Of a stretch of 64,000 nt of DNA, positions 1 to 8,655 are shown piece after piece (within the stretch, counting starts at the first letter, position 1; each line of letters starts with the position of its first letter). The stretch is from Yoonia maritima (GTDB lineage: Bacteria; Pseudomonadota; Alphaproteobacteria; Rhodobacterales; Rhodobacteraceae). The stretch covers positions 1-64,000 of the forward strand of contig NZ_PVTP01000012.1 in the NCBI RefSeq assembly GCF_003003285.1. The letters run 5' to 3'. The translations under genes were made by a program, and so were the position numbers. Below the pieces are notes generated by a model. It was not told the origin of the DNA and searched no databases. It saw only the letters and a program-made list of their open reading frames with translations.

Positions 1-7
1 ACCACGA

Positions 8-166
8 ATGAGGTACCCTGCATCAGAGAAACTGGAGATCATCCGCTTAGTCGAAGAGTCGCATCTTTCGGCCCGTTTGACACTGGCTAAACTGGACCTG
101 TCGCGGATTTGTTCCGCTCCTTTGACTTGGTATCCTGAGCAAGTACGGGAAGTCACGTCTGATTGA
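8..166 (+). pseudogene. IS3-family transposase OrfB, 5' remnant
   Basis: The first thirty or so residues, beginning MRYPASEKLEIIRLVEESHL, match the N-terminal helix-turn-helix start of IS3-family OrfB-type transposases. After about residue 30 the similarity fades and the frame closes at residue 52, so neither the rest of the DNA-binding part nor the DDE domain is present. The remnant runs straight into an IS66 fragment, so it looks like the broken edge of one insertion sequence joined to another. It is not expected to be functional. The family call rests on recognition of the N-terminal pattern only. Confidence 0.6.
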
Positions 167-569
167 AGGCGGCATGCCGACCGAAGCCACGATCGCCAGC
201 GTCGTCGTGTCGAAGTATGCTGATCACTTGCCACTGTATCGCCAATCACAAATCTATGCCCGACAAGGCGTGGATATCGATCGTTCCACTTTGGCGTTCT
301 GGGTCGGCAAGGCCGCCCATGAGCTTAAGCCTGTTCATAACGCCCTGCTGGCACACCTCAAACAATCCGCAAAACTGTTTATGGATGAGGCGCCAGCACC
401 CGTCCTTGATCCTGGGCGGGGTAAGAAAAAGAAGGGCTATTTTTGGGCGCTCGCCCGCGATGATCGCGCATGGAACGGGCCGGAACCACCCGGGGTGGCC
501 TTTACCTACGCGCCGGGTCGGTCGGGCAAACATACGGTTGAGATTTTACAGGGCTTTGAGGGCAACTGA
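150..569 (+). pseudogene. IS66-family transposase (TnpC), internal fragment
   Basis: The reading frame carries the central part of an IS66 TnpC transposase: RLIEGGMPTEATIASVVVSK, then KYADHLPLYRQ, the DRSTLAFWVG segment and the MDEAP segment that holds the first catalytic acidic residue. Full-length TnpC proteins are around 500 residues. Here the N-terminal leucine-zipper and zinc-finger part is missing, and the protein stops at GFEGN just where the second catalytic block should begin. The frame is open back to about position 126, but similarity starts near 150. No TnpA or TnpB partner is visible. It is a dead IS remnant at the edge of the accessory island. Confidence 0.85.
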
Positions 570-1041
570 CCATAGATATTCTGGAAAGCGGCGCTCGAAG
601 ACGTTTCGTAAAAAAACCATTCAAATTCAATGAATTGGGATACCCTGGCATGACTTTCCCGGTTTCGTGGCAAACCGAAACCGGGGATTTGGCATAACTA
701 TGGCCGGTCCGACAGACAGAATGGTCTGGAACGACACATAAGGTGACACTTTTTGCTGCTGGACGCGCCTTGTTTTGTGGGGCTTTCTGATAGCGTCGAC
801 ATCTAACTTGCCATTTACCGACACATAACCTGCAACTCATCTAACAAATGAGTGCTGCAACCCCCAACCCACGGCAACTCTCAATAGATCGCAACCAAAT
901 GATACGTCTTCGCGCCCGAAAATTCCTCTCGGCCTTGCCCAACACTGACTGCTCGAAGAACCCAAATCCTTTCAATCGATCAATGAGAAAACTCGGTTTC
1001 TTGATACAAGGCATACAAACCGAAATATGCTTTGTATGTCG
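570..1041. other. Non-coding stretch between IS remnant and HTH gene
   Basis: No convincing gene is present in these roughly 470 bases. The one clear structure is a perfect 10-bp inverted repeat, CCCGGTTTCG at 658-667 and CGAAACCGGG at 676-685, with an 8-nt loop. It is not followed by a T-run, so it is not a classical intrinsic terminator. It could be the subterminal repeat of a lost insertion sequence or a recombination-related structure. Confidence 0.5.
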
Positions 1042-1422
1042 CTAGGTTTCACTTGAAGCATCGTCAGCGGCACAGATCGTGTCCAATACCTTCAATACCT
1101 CTCTGAGTTCCCGTCTCACGATCTCAACGCGCTGCATTGCCAAAGTCTCATGACGCCCAGCTAGCTCCAAAACCACGTCCATCACACTATCCGAGTGCTT
1201 CATCAAACCAATCAAATGCTCACCACTTGGTCCGTATGAACCGGCTATCCAGTTCTTTGCGGTCCTTTCGCTTACTCCTGTCCACTTTATCGTTGCTTTC
1301 GCCGCCCGGCCCGCGCCTCCCAGTTCATAGGTTAGCGCAGACCTAACTGCCTCTCGATATTCTACAGCCGAAACCAGATCCTGACTGCCTCTATGAAAGA
1401 TGTTGCCCTTTTTATGAAACAT
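1042..1422 (-). CDS. Small helix-turn-helix protein, divergent from the recombinase operon
   Basis: This 126-aa protein has a probable helix-turn-helix around residues 40-75 (TGVSERTAKNWIAGSYGPSG) and a charged, helical C-terminus. The start is supported by AAGGAGA seven bases before the ATG. It is transcribed away from the serine recombinase gene, with about 87 bp between the two starts, which suggests a regulator of the recombinase-ParB-ParB operon or a DNA-binding accessory factor for it. The intergenic gap contains imperfect repeats (TTCGT and ACGAA flanking a GCAG/CTGC pair) that could be an operator or crossover site. No named family was recognised; the regulatory role is inferred from position. 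Confidence 0.65.
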   Translation of the reverse strand: MFHKKGNIFHRGSQDLVSAVEYREAVRSALTYELGGAGRAAKATIKWTGVSERTAKNWIAGSYGPSGEHLIGLMKHSDSVMDVVLELAGRHETLAMQRVEIVRRELREVLKVLDTICAADDASSET

Positions 1423-1495
1423 GTTTCCGTCTCCTTTCCGATAAGTTCGTGAAAGGAATCGCAGAACAGCTGCGCAAAATTACGAATTTGAATAT

Positions 1496-1500
1496 GGAGG
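1496..1500 (+). promoter_or_regulatory. Ribosome binding site that fixes a TTG start
   Basis: A GGAGG lies nine bases before the TTG at 1510. The next in-frame ATG is inside the conserved catalytic block (the VRMST segment), so TTG is the only start that keeps the complete resolvase fold. Confidence 0.7.
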
Positions 1501-1509
1501 GCCACGTCA

Positions 1510-3066
1510 TTGAGTTGGCCAAATAACAATTCAGACGGAGACAAACGCCGGAACGCAGCCCAGTACGTTCGTATGTCGACCGAGCACCAGCGATACTCAA
1601 CCGAAAACCAGGCCGACGCCATCCAGCGATATGCCGAAGAACGCGGCTACAAGATAATCCAAACCTATTCGGATGCTGGCAAAAGCGGATTGAGCATTCA
1701 AGGTCGAGCCGGTCTTTCGCAACTCATCTACGACATCGAAGCAGGTGAGACCGATTTCAAAACAGTTCTCGTCTATGATGTCAGTCGCTGGGGCCGTTTT
1801 CAGGATGCGGATGAAAGCGCCTATTATGAGTATATCTGCAAGCGTGCCGGCATTTCAGTCGAGTATTGCGCCGAGCAATTCGAAAATGACGGAAGCCCCG
1901 TTTCCACCATTGTGAAAGGCGTCAAACGCGCGATGGCTGGCGAATACAGTCGCGAGCTGTCGCAAAAGGTCTTTGCAGGACAGCGCCGACTGATTGAGTT
2001 GGGCTATCGACAAGGCGGCGCACCTGGGTTCGGGTTGCGGCGCATGTTGATCGATGAAGCTGGTCATGCCAAGGGCATTCTGTCGCGAGGTGAGCACAAG
2101 AGTATTCAAACCGACCGGGTTACACTTGTTCCGGGTCCGGCTGATGAAGTCGCTATAGTAAACCAGATCTTCTTGAGGTTTGTGAATGATAGTTGGTCTG
2201 AAGCTGAGATCGCATCAGACCTGAACCGGCGCGGTATTCGAACCGATCTGGATCGGGACTGGTCGCCAGCGGTCGTGCGTCAAATTCTGACCAACGAAAA
2301 ATACATCGGGAATAATCTCTGGAACCGCCACTCTTTCAAACTCAAGAAACGCCATGTCCAGAACGATCCGGAAAACTGGGTCCGCGCTGTTGGTGCCTTT
2401 GAAGCAATTGTTGACGCTAACCTGTTCAACGCTGCCGGAGCAATCATTGCAGCCCGCTCCCATGTGTTGTCCGACGATGAAATGCTTGATCGGCTAAAGG
2501 AGGTTTTGGAAGAAAACGGCTACCTCTCGGGCTTTGTCATCAATGAAGCGCCAAAACTTCCGTCAAGCGGTGCCTACCAGAACAGATTTGGTAGCCTGTT
2601 GCGCGCCTACAGCCTCGTCGGCTTCAAGCCTGACAGAGATTACCGATACATTGAGATCAACAGACGATTGCACAGCCTGCATTCCGACATCGTCAGGGAC
2701 ATCATCGCCGGGGTCGAAGCCGTTGGCGGCGACGTCGTTCGTGATCACAATGCAGATACTCTCATCATCAATGACGAGTTCACCGTTTCCATTGTCATCG
2801 CACGCTGCATGCAAACAGGCGCGGGCGCGTATCGCTGGAACATTCGCCTGAGCGCCGGCCAACTTCCGGACTTGTCCATCGTCGTCAGGATGGGACAGGC
2901 CAATACTGCACCCCTCGACTACTACTTGCTGCCCACCTTTGACATGACCAAATCAAAGTTACGCTTGGCTGAAAACAACGGTTTGTCCCTTGATGCATTC
3001 CGCTTCGAAAATCTGGCGCATTTCTTCGACATGGCCGTACGTGCGCCAATACTGGAGGTAGCCTGA
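1510..3066 (+). CDS. Large serine recombinase with unusual C-terminal domain
   Basis: This 518-aa protein is a site-specific DNA recombinase of the resolvase/invertase superfamily. The catalytic domain spans about residues 16-160: nucleophile Ser23 in VRMSTEHQ, then VYDVSRWGRF near 88-97 and the helix with AMAGEYSRELSQKV near 141-154. A 'recombinase' DNA-binding domain follows at about 165-290 (GYRQGGAPGFG; ILTNEKYIGN). Large serine recombinases usually continue with a four-cysteine zinc ribbon and coiled coil. This one has only three cysteines (110, 120, 433), so the ribbon is absent and residues 300-518 form a domain I do not recognise. Translation starts at TTG with a strong GGAGG. The stop overlaps the next ATG (TGATG), so it is coupled to two ParB-like genes. 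It may move or invert the element, or act with the ParB proteins on DNA. Confidence 0.85.
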   Translation: MSWPNNNSDGDKRRNAAQYVRMSTEHQRYSTENQADAIQRYAEERGYKIIQTYSDAGKSGLSIQGRAGLSQLIYDIEAGETDFKTVLVYDVSRWGRFQDADESAYYEYICKRAGISVEYCAEQFENDGSPVSTIVKGVKRAMAGEYSRELSQKVFAGQRRLIELGYRQGGAPGFGLRRMLIDEAGHAKGILSRGEHKSIQTDRVTLVPGPADEVAIVNQIFLRFVNDSWSEAEIASDLNRRGIRTDLDRDWSPAVVRQILTNEKYIGNNLWNRHSFKLKKRHVQNDPENWVRAVGAFEAIVDANLFNAAGAIIAARSHVLSDDEMLDRLKEVLEENGYLSGFVINEAPKLPSSGAYQNRFGSLLRAYSLVGFKPDRDYRYIEINRRLHSLHSDIVRDIIAGVEAVGGDVVRDHNADTLIINDEFTVSIVIARCMQTGAGAYRWNIRLSAGQLPDLSIVVRMGQANTAPLDYYLLPTFDMTKSKLRLAENNGLSLDAFRFENLAHFFDMAVRAPILEVA

Positions 3067-3971
3067 TGAATTACGCACCAGTTGAGCACACTGTTCTTGT
3101 TCCCGTCGATGCTATCACTGTGGTCAACCCAAGGCTCAGGAACAAAAAGGTGTTCGATGAGATCACTGCGAACATTGCGGAGCTTGGGTTGAAAAGACCT
3201 ATTACGGTTGCTGCGCGTGAGACTGAAGACGGAGACAAACCGGTATACGAATTGGTCTGCGGCCAGGGCCGACTGGAGGCATTCAAGGTTCTTGGCCAAT
3301 CTGAAATCCCGGCGATCGTCATCAATGCCAGCAGCGAAGACTGCCTTGTAATGAGCCTGGTAGAAAATCTGGCACGCAGGCAGCACCATTCGCTGGATTT
3401 GCTCCGAGATATTGGGCGCCTCAAGGAAAGGGGATACTCTGAAGCTGAAATCGCAGCCAAGACACAGCTGTCCAAAAAGTATGTCCATGGCGTACTAAAG
3501 CTTCTGGAATGTCATGAACATCGCCTCCTGCGAGCAGTGGAGAGCGGTAAGATCCCAGTCAGTGTCGCCGTTGACATTGCGGACGCGGATGACGTCGACC
3601 TGCAACGTGTTCTCCGGCAGGCTTATGAGAAAAAGCTCCTGCGCGGCGGAAGACTCCTGGCAGCCAAGCGCCTTGTTGAAGCGCGCCAGAAACACGGCAA
3701 GGGTCGCGCGACCACTGTCGAACGGCCACGCAAGAGCCTTTCTGTCGAGACGCTGCTCAAGACCTATGAAAACGATGTCGAGAAAAAGAAGGTGTTATTG
3801 AGAAAGGCAAGTGCAACGCGCAGCGAACTGCTGTTCCTGACCCAAGCGCTCAAGACGCTGATGGCTGACGAAAACTTCGTCACATTGCTTCGCGCCGAAG
3901 GGTTGGGCAGTCTGCCAAAGCAAGTTGCAGACCGCCTACCGCAGTCCGAAGAGGCGTCCGCATGTCGGTGA
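3066..3971 (+). CDS. ParB/RepB-like nuclease-domain protein 1
   Basis: This 301-aa protein has a ParB N-terminal domain at about residues 8-105. The ParB box reads CGQGRLEA at 65-72 in place of the usual GERRxRA, and the second nucleotide-binding motif SLVENLARR is intact at 97-105. A helix-turn-helix follows (SEAEIAAKTQLSKKYVHGVL, about 125-145), then a basic, helical C-terminal half. ParB family proteins are CTP-dependent DNA clamps used in chromosome or plasmid partition, and RepB-type members occur on alphaproteobacterial repABC plasmids. No ParA/RepA ATPase or RepC initiator is nearby, so ordinary partition is doubtful. The gene starts inside the recombinase stop codon and overlaps the next gene by 10 bp. 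Confidence 0.8.
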   Translation: MNYAPVEHTVLVPVDAITVVNPRLRNKKVFDEITANIAELGLKRPITVAARETEDGDKPVYELVCGQGRLEAFKVLGQSEIPAIVINASSEDCLVMSLVENLARRQHHSLDLLRDIGRLKERGYSEAEIAAKTQLSKKYVHGVLKLLECHEHRLLRAVESGKIPVSVAVDIADADDVDLQRVLRQAYEKKLLRGGRLLAAKRLVEARQKHGKGRATTVERPRKSLSVETLLKTYENDVEKKKVLLRKASATRSELLFLTQALKTLMADENFVTLLRAEGLGSLPKQVADRLPQSEEASACR

Positions 3972-4861
3972 CCCGGGAAGAACGGACAGTTGCAGCTGCT
4001 TTTGAACAGGAGCTGGTAACGCTTCCATTTGAGGAGATCGCGCCACTCTATGTGGTCACCCCGCAAAAGAAGGCCAGTATTAAATTCAAACAGATCGCAG
4101 CATCTGTTCTGGAAATTGGCCTTGTTGAACCTATTGTCGTGTCCCGCGATCCTTACGACACTGGTCAATATACATTGCTTGATGGGCATCTGCGCCTTCA
4201 GGTTTTGAAAGATCAGGGTCAGACGCATGCGCGATGTCTTGTCTCCACCGACGATGAAGCCTTCACTTACAACAAACGCATCAGTCGCCTTGCTACGATA
4301 CAAGAACACAAGATGATCCTGAGAGCCCTCTCTCTTGGTGTACCGGAGGCCCGTCTGGCGAACGCACTTAACGTCAACATCAAGACCCTGAAGCAGAAAC
4401 GCCAGCTGCTGGATGGTATTTGCGATGAGGCGGCAGAACTGTTGAAAGATAAACAAGTGGCTTTGAACGGGTTTCAGATTCTGAAGAAAATGAAGCCGAT
4501 CAGGCAGATTGAAGCGGCGCAACTCATGGTCGCCATGAACAAGTTCACGATCAACTATGCCCGATCACTTCTGGCCGCGACACCCGAAAACCAGTTGGTG
4601 TCGGCCGCAACGCCGAAAAAGATCAAAGGTATTTCACGCGAGCAGCTGGAGCTTATGGAGCGCGAGTCTGCCAACCTGGAACGCGAGGTCCGCATTGTCG
4701 AAGATAGCTACGGAGCCGATCATCTCAATTTAGTCCTGACCCGTGGGTACATCGCGAAACTGATGCGCTGCGAGCGGATCACACGTTACTTGTCGCTACA
4801 CCACGACGCGTTCTTACCCGCATTTGAAAAGATCACCGAGAAAGAGGCCTTCACTTCATGA
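3962..4861 (+). CDS. ParB/RepB-like protein 2, divergent partner
   Basis: This 299-aa protein has a ParB-type fold at its N-terminus (VLEIGLVEPIVVSRDPYDTG, then LLDGHLRLQVLKDQG with the box reading DGHLRL at 74-79). The ENxxR motif of canonical ParB is not conserved; the corresponding segment reads RLATIQEHKMI. A helix-turn-helix lies near 123-145 (GVPEARLANALNVNIKTLKQ), followed by a region like the RepB C-terminal part of plasmid partition proteins, and a C-terminal helical segment. It is a distant paralogue of its upstream neighbour and overlaps it by 10 bp, so the two probably form a complex, one with and one without a recognisable CTP-binding motif. No partition ATPase is present. The exact function is unknown. 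Confidence 0.75.
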   Translation: MSVTREERTVAAAFEQELVTLPFEEIAPLYVVTPQKKASIKFKQIAASVLEIGLVEPIVVSRDPYDTGQYTLLDGHLRLQVLKDQGQTHARCLVSTDDEAFTYNKRISRLATIQEHKMILRALSLGVPEARLANALNVNIKTLKQKRQLLDGICDEAAELLKDKQVALNGFQILKKMKPIRQIEAAQLMVAMNKFTINYARSLLAATPENQLVSAATPKKIKGISREQLELMERESANLEREVRIVEDSYGADHLNLVLTRGYIAKLMRCERITRYLSLHHDAFLPAFEKITEKEAFTS

Positions 4862-5235
4862 TTTTTCTCGGTTGATTGAAACGGTTTTAGGGGGACCCGG
4901 ACCCATCAAGCGCGGGGACCGCAGGAGACGCCGCACTGTGGGGCGGATCGAGTGCGGAGATGGAAAGGACGGCGACCCCGTCGGGGCCCATCATGCCGGG
5001 CCAGACGCCCGGCGAAGCGGCATCAACCAGTCTACGCGCGCTACTTTGTATCGGCGCGCGCAGACAGCTGTTGGTTGAAGCGCTAAGTCGTAACGAACCG
5101 GGAACATCGCTGAACGGGTGTTATGTTAACCGCCCATAGGTTGAGTGTGTCGATCAAAATCCCAGCGAACTCGAGTACGGGTGCAGCTTCAGAAACGGAT
5201 ATTTGATATAGATAATGAAAGAAGAGAGAAACGCA
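4862..5235. other. GC-rich structured non-coding region downstream of the recombinase operon
   Basis: About 370 bases without a supportable gene, markedly GC-richer in the first half than the flanking genes. It holds a perfect 7-bp hairpin (GCCGGGC at 4995-5001, GCCCGGC at 5007-5013), a CCCCG/CGGGG repeat at 4976-4986 and a CGCGCG inverted pair at 5035-5040 and 5055-5060. An open frame runs through to 5078, but it has no ribosome binding site and no recognisable protein. The region could hold an attachment site, a ParB binding site or a structured RNA; none of these can be proved from the sequence alone. Confidence 0.45.
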
Positions 5236-8200
5236 CTAGCGCTTTTCACGGCCACCTAGGCTTCCCTTGATCACATCGATCTCGCCCTGAAGATGCGATC
5301 CACTGTAGGCGATTGATGTTTCATGGCGGGCGTAACGTCCCTTTCGGTCTGCACTCAGCCAGTTGTATGAACCGATACAAAGTTGATTGGCATCCACGAT
5401 GACGATCTTGCTATGGAGTTGGCGCACTTCGTGAATGCGGACACCAACTTCTGCCAGCACAGTCTTTGCGATGTCGAGCTGTGTTGTGCCATCATCATTC
5501 CGTGACTGATTAAGGAGCGGATCAACAAACACGTCGATCTCAGCCCCCCTATTTGTCGCTTTCTGGAACGCATCTAGCAGACCAGCGCGTTTCATTGTCG
5601 AAGCAATGACCCAAGGACTGACGATGGTGAATTCGCGCGCTGATGACGACAGCGCCTCGATCAGGAAGCTGTCATGCTCTGCCGCATCCCGTAATGTCAT
5701 TAACGATTGATCCGAAACTTGAAGGTCCGGTCGTGGTCGAGCTGCAAACTCCAGCGCTGAGCCATTTGGAGAGAAGAGAACCTCGGCCAACACCGCGCGG
5801 GGTGTACCTTTGGCGGCCGAGGAGAAAACGTCCATATCCCCAAACACAAGGAAGCTGTCTTTTGCACGAGAGACGGTCACATTCAACATGCTTGGTGACA
5901 TGTCGATGAATTGCCCGTCAGCGTGTTTCGAGTAAACGGGCGAGAATATGATGATCGGTCGCTCGGCACCTTGCAAAGAGTGCACGGTGCCGACCGTCAT
6001 TTTCGGGCTAATACCCAGAGCAGCACATGCGCCTTTGATTTCTCGTACCTGGCGTCCAAACGGCGTGACAACACCAACGATGTCTTCCAGTTTCTTTTCA
6101 TATTGTTGTTCAAGATCTTGGCGGTTCGCTGCCAGCCAGTCCGCAATCGTTGCAGCTTCGGTCGTGTTGGCGCGGCTGCCGCCATAACTCAATGCCATAC
6201 CGTCGATATGTAGATAACCCATTGCCGGGACAACGCGCTCTTCAGTCGCGCTACCCCGCTTGGGCTGTAGCATCCCCTTGTAGCAAAGCGTGTTACAGAA
6301 GCTGATAATTTCGTCATAGCAGCGTCGATGCTCAAACAGGTATAGTCCACGTTCCAGGTCCGGATACGGCTCAAAAGAGCACGCCTGCTGCGCTAATCGC
6401 ATCACATTGCCATCAGCACTGCGCATACCCGTGCCTGAGACTTCGGTAAGATCGGCTTCGGTATAGGCGTCTTTCAGAAATCCCAAGTTCTGCAGATTTC
6501 CAATATCAACTGAACTGGAAACAGATGATATCGGCTCAATCTGTTGGGTATCACCAATAACCAGAGCCTGCTTTGCCAATGCAAATGATGGCGCCGCCAC
6601 TTCGGGCAGGACTTGCCCCGCTTCGTCGACAATCAGTAAGTCGATGAAGTCGTACAAATATCCGGTCTTCCAGTCGCCACCGGATTTGAGGCCATATGAC
6701 ATATTGCCTGGCAGGCTTGCAAGGGTAGAAACGGCGCAGGGTGTCAGCATCATGCGACGGTGCCAGCGTGGCTCGACTGTCTTTAACCCGGTCTTTCGGT
6801 GTGCTCCGGCAATCTCATCGAGGTTCTCCTCCATTTCGAGCAGCCAGCGTCCCTCCCAATAGTGGCAGGCAAGCCGAAAGAGGTGAAAGCGCGTGTGGCA
6901 ATCTGCAAACCGATCAACGGTCAGTGCGTCTGAAGCTGGCATTGGTGGCGCACCCAGATTTTCGATTTTGCCGGCCCAATCATCCTGGGCTTGATCCAGT
7001 TCCTTCATCGCAGCCTTTGCCTCCTCATAGGCATGACGAGCGGCAACGGCCACGTCTTTAGCCGAGCGCAGAGCCTCTCGCAGCGAGGTGCCGATGCTTG
7101 CAACCGAACTTCTGCCGGAAAGGTCGAGCGTACAGCCAGCATCTTCAAGCGCAACACGTGCCTTCATTACTCTTTTTCGTGCAACAGGAGGAAGAAAGCT
7201 GAACAAAGAGAGCAAGAAGGGTTCATCAGCTTGGTATTTGATCCAGCAGGACTCCCAAGATTTGTGGCGTTTATGCGTTGCCTCGCTATCATGCGCGACA
7301 TTTTCAAGCTGGGCCGAAGTGGTCACCGGGTCTTTACCCAGCAGGTCAGCGACTTTAGCCGCTGCTTTTTCAACCCATTTACGCGCCCTGTCCGCATTAG
7401 AAAGTTTGGAAACCTCGGCGGAAATCAGTTTGTGCAATTGAGAAACGATGCTTGCGACATCTGCATTTTCAAGATCAGGAAAGGCCGTTTTGCCAGAGGT
7501 CAGATACGCCTCTTTGGCACGTTCATAATAGACATGACTTTCAAGCTCACGAAAGAAGCGCTCTGTCTGATACTTCAAAGCAGCTTCCGCTTCTTTGGAA
7601 CGCGCCGGCAAAAACAAACCGTAGCTCTTTATGTCAGGCAGCCACCGCCCCGCAAACGGTCCAACACCTTCAGCAAAGTCCTTCCCGAACGCATCGATGA
7701 TATTTGTCACAGCCTGATTGTTACTCGACGCTGCGACGATGATCGGTGGCTTGCCTTCTTCAAGTGCCGCGCGGACCCAGGCATTAGCGATAGCGGACAA
7801 AAGCATCGTCGTCTTGCCCGTTCCCGGTGGACCGTTAACAGCAAGGACATCTCCATCTATGCCGGTTGAAAGATACGAGAGAACTTGACGTTGATGGTCC
7901 GCCAGAGGAAACGCATCGTTGGCATGGCCAAGGCGATTGGCGAAGTTCGCCTCGGTCTGTGTAGAAAGTTCTTTTTGCGCTGACGACGGAACCGCCAATT
8001 GTCCTAAGAGCGGTGTCTCTGGTTTATCTTCGATGAGACTATCATATAATTTGATGACCTGCGCGATGGTGGCAGCTGCATCTCCTGCTACCTCAATGAA
8101 TCCGACACCTGCAGAGACGTAGTTGTCGTCGTTTGCTGGCCACCCTGGTGACACGGCATCAAGCATTTCGCGGCAGTGACTCAAATATTGTGACCAGATC

Positions 8201-8655
8201 GGAGAGTTTTCGTCCGGCGAGAATGGTGTAGCCGACAAGAACGTATCGAAATCCTCAATGCTGCCTAGCGAAAACTCATCATTCGGCAACGGCGTAAGTA
8301 GGTCCCGCGCAAGCACATTTCGTGATGGTCGAATATTTCCATCTCGATCAACTGACGCCTCGGTAACGACAGGAGCAACGAGTTCGGAAAAACCATTCGA
8401 TAGCGTCGCACCATGGGACTTCATGCGGGCGGTGACCATCGGCCAAAGTCGGACCGACATCAGCTTGGTATCAGGTTTCTCTCCCTCAAAGACTTTTTTG
8501 ACCTGATTCCTTGGCAAAATACCATTGCCCAGGGTGTCTTTGGACAGTTCAATAAAGTTCTTCCGATCACGCTGCTTGAAGCGACCCTGCCCCAATGCGC
8601 CATCAGCAAGAGACGCTCGCCAATATTTCAGGGTCTTTTGCAATTCTTGCTTCAT
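5236..8655 (-). CDS. SF1 (UPF1-like) helicase fused to PLD nuclease; Mokosh type II-like defence protein
   Basis: This protein of about 1,139 aa has an uncharacterised N-terminal part (1-250) and an SF1 helicase core with Walker A GPPGTGKTT near residue 280. A long helical insertion follows, then Walker B IVDEAGQVLPE, motif III VIGDTQQIEP, and motifs V/VI (GTVHSLQGAERP, VTVSRAKDSF). The C-terminus is a phospholipase D-like domain with one HxKx4D motif (LHSKIVIVD, near residue 1080) and a SYNWLS segment. COG1112-type helicase plus C-terminal PLD in one chain is the published architecture of Mokosh type II (MkoC), an anti-phage system thought to attack phage RNA or RNA-DNA hybrids. The assignment rests on architecture, not sequence comparison. 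An upstream TTG at 8664 is a less likely start. The gene stands alone inside an island of IS and recombinase genes, as expected for defence. Confidence 0.75.
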   Translation of the reverse strand: MKQELQKTLKYWRASLADGALGQGRFKQRDRKNFIELSKDTLGNGILPRNQVKKVFEGEKPDTKLMSVRLWPMVTARMKSHGATLSNGFSELVAPVVTEASVDRDGNIRPSRNVLARDLLTPLPNDEFSLGSIEDFDTFLSATPFSPDENSPIWSQYLSHCREMLDAVSPGWPANDDNYVSAGVGFIEVAGDAAATIAQVIKLYDSLIEDKPETPLLGQLAVPSSAQKELSTQTEANFANRLGHANDAFPLADHQRQVLSYLSTGIDGDVLAVNGPPGTGKTTMLLSAIANAWVRAALEEGKPPIIVAASSNNQAVTNIIDAFGKDFAEGVGPFAGRWLPDIKSYGLFLPARSKEAEAALKYQTERFFRELESHVYYERAKEAYLTSGKTAFPDLENADVASIVSQLHKLISAEVSKLSNADRARKWVEKAAAKVADLLGKDPVTTSAQLENVAHDSEATHKRHKSWESCWIKYQADEPFLLSLFSFLPPVARKRVMKARVALEDAGCTLDLSGRSSVASIGTSLREALRSAKDVAVAARHAYEEAKAAMKELDQAQDDWAGKIENLGAPPMPASDALTVDRFADCHTRFHLFRLACHYWEGRWLLEMEENLDEIAGAHRKTGLKTVEPRWHRRMMLTPCAVSTLASLPGNMSYGLKSGGDWKTGYLYDFIDLLIVDEAGQVLPEVAAPSFALAKQALVIGDTQQIEPISSVSSSVDIGNLQNLGFLKDAYTEADLTEVSGTGMRSADGNVMRLAQQACSFEPYPDLERGLYLFEHRRCYDEIISFCNTLCYKGMLQPKRGSATEERVVPAMGYLHIDGMALSYGGSRANTTEAATIADWLAANRQDLEQQYEKKLEDIVGVVTPFGRQVREIKGACAALGISPKMTVGTVHSLQGAERPIIIFSPVYSKHADGQFIDMSPSMLNVTVSRAKDSFLVFGDMDVFSSAAKGTPRAVLAEVLFSPNGSALEFAARPRPDLQVSDQSLMTLRDAAEHDSFLIEALSSSAREFTIVSPWVIASTMKRAGLLDAFQKATNRGAEIDVFVDPLLNQSRNDDGTTQLDIAKTVLAEVGVRIHEVRQLHSKIVIVDANQLCIGSYNWLSADRKGRYARHETSIAYSGSHLQGEIDVIKGSLGGREKR

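Noticed and set aside
4824..5078. Open frame of 84 codons overlapping the end of the second ParB-like gene
   Set aside because: No ribosome binding site, very Arg/Gly-rich composition produced by GC-rich hairpins, and no recognisable domain.
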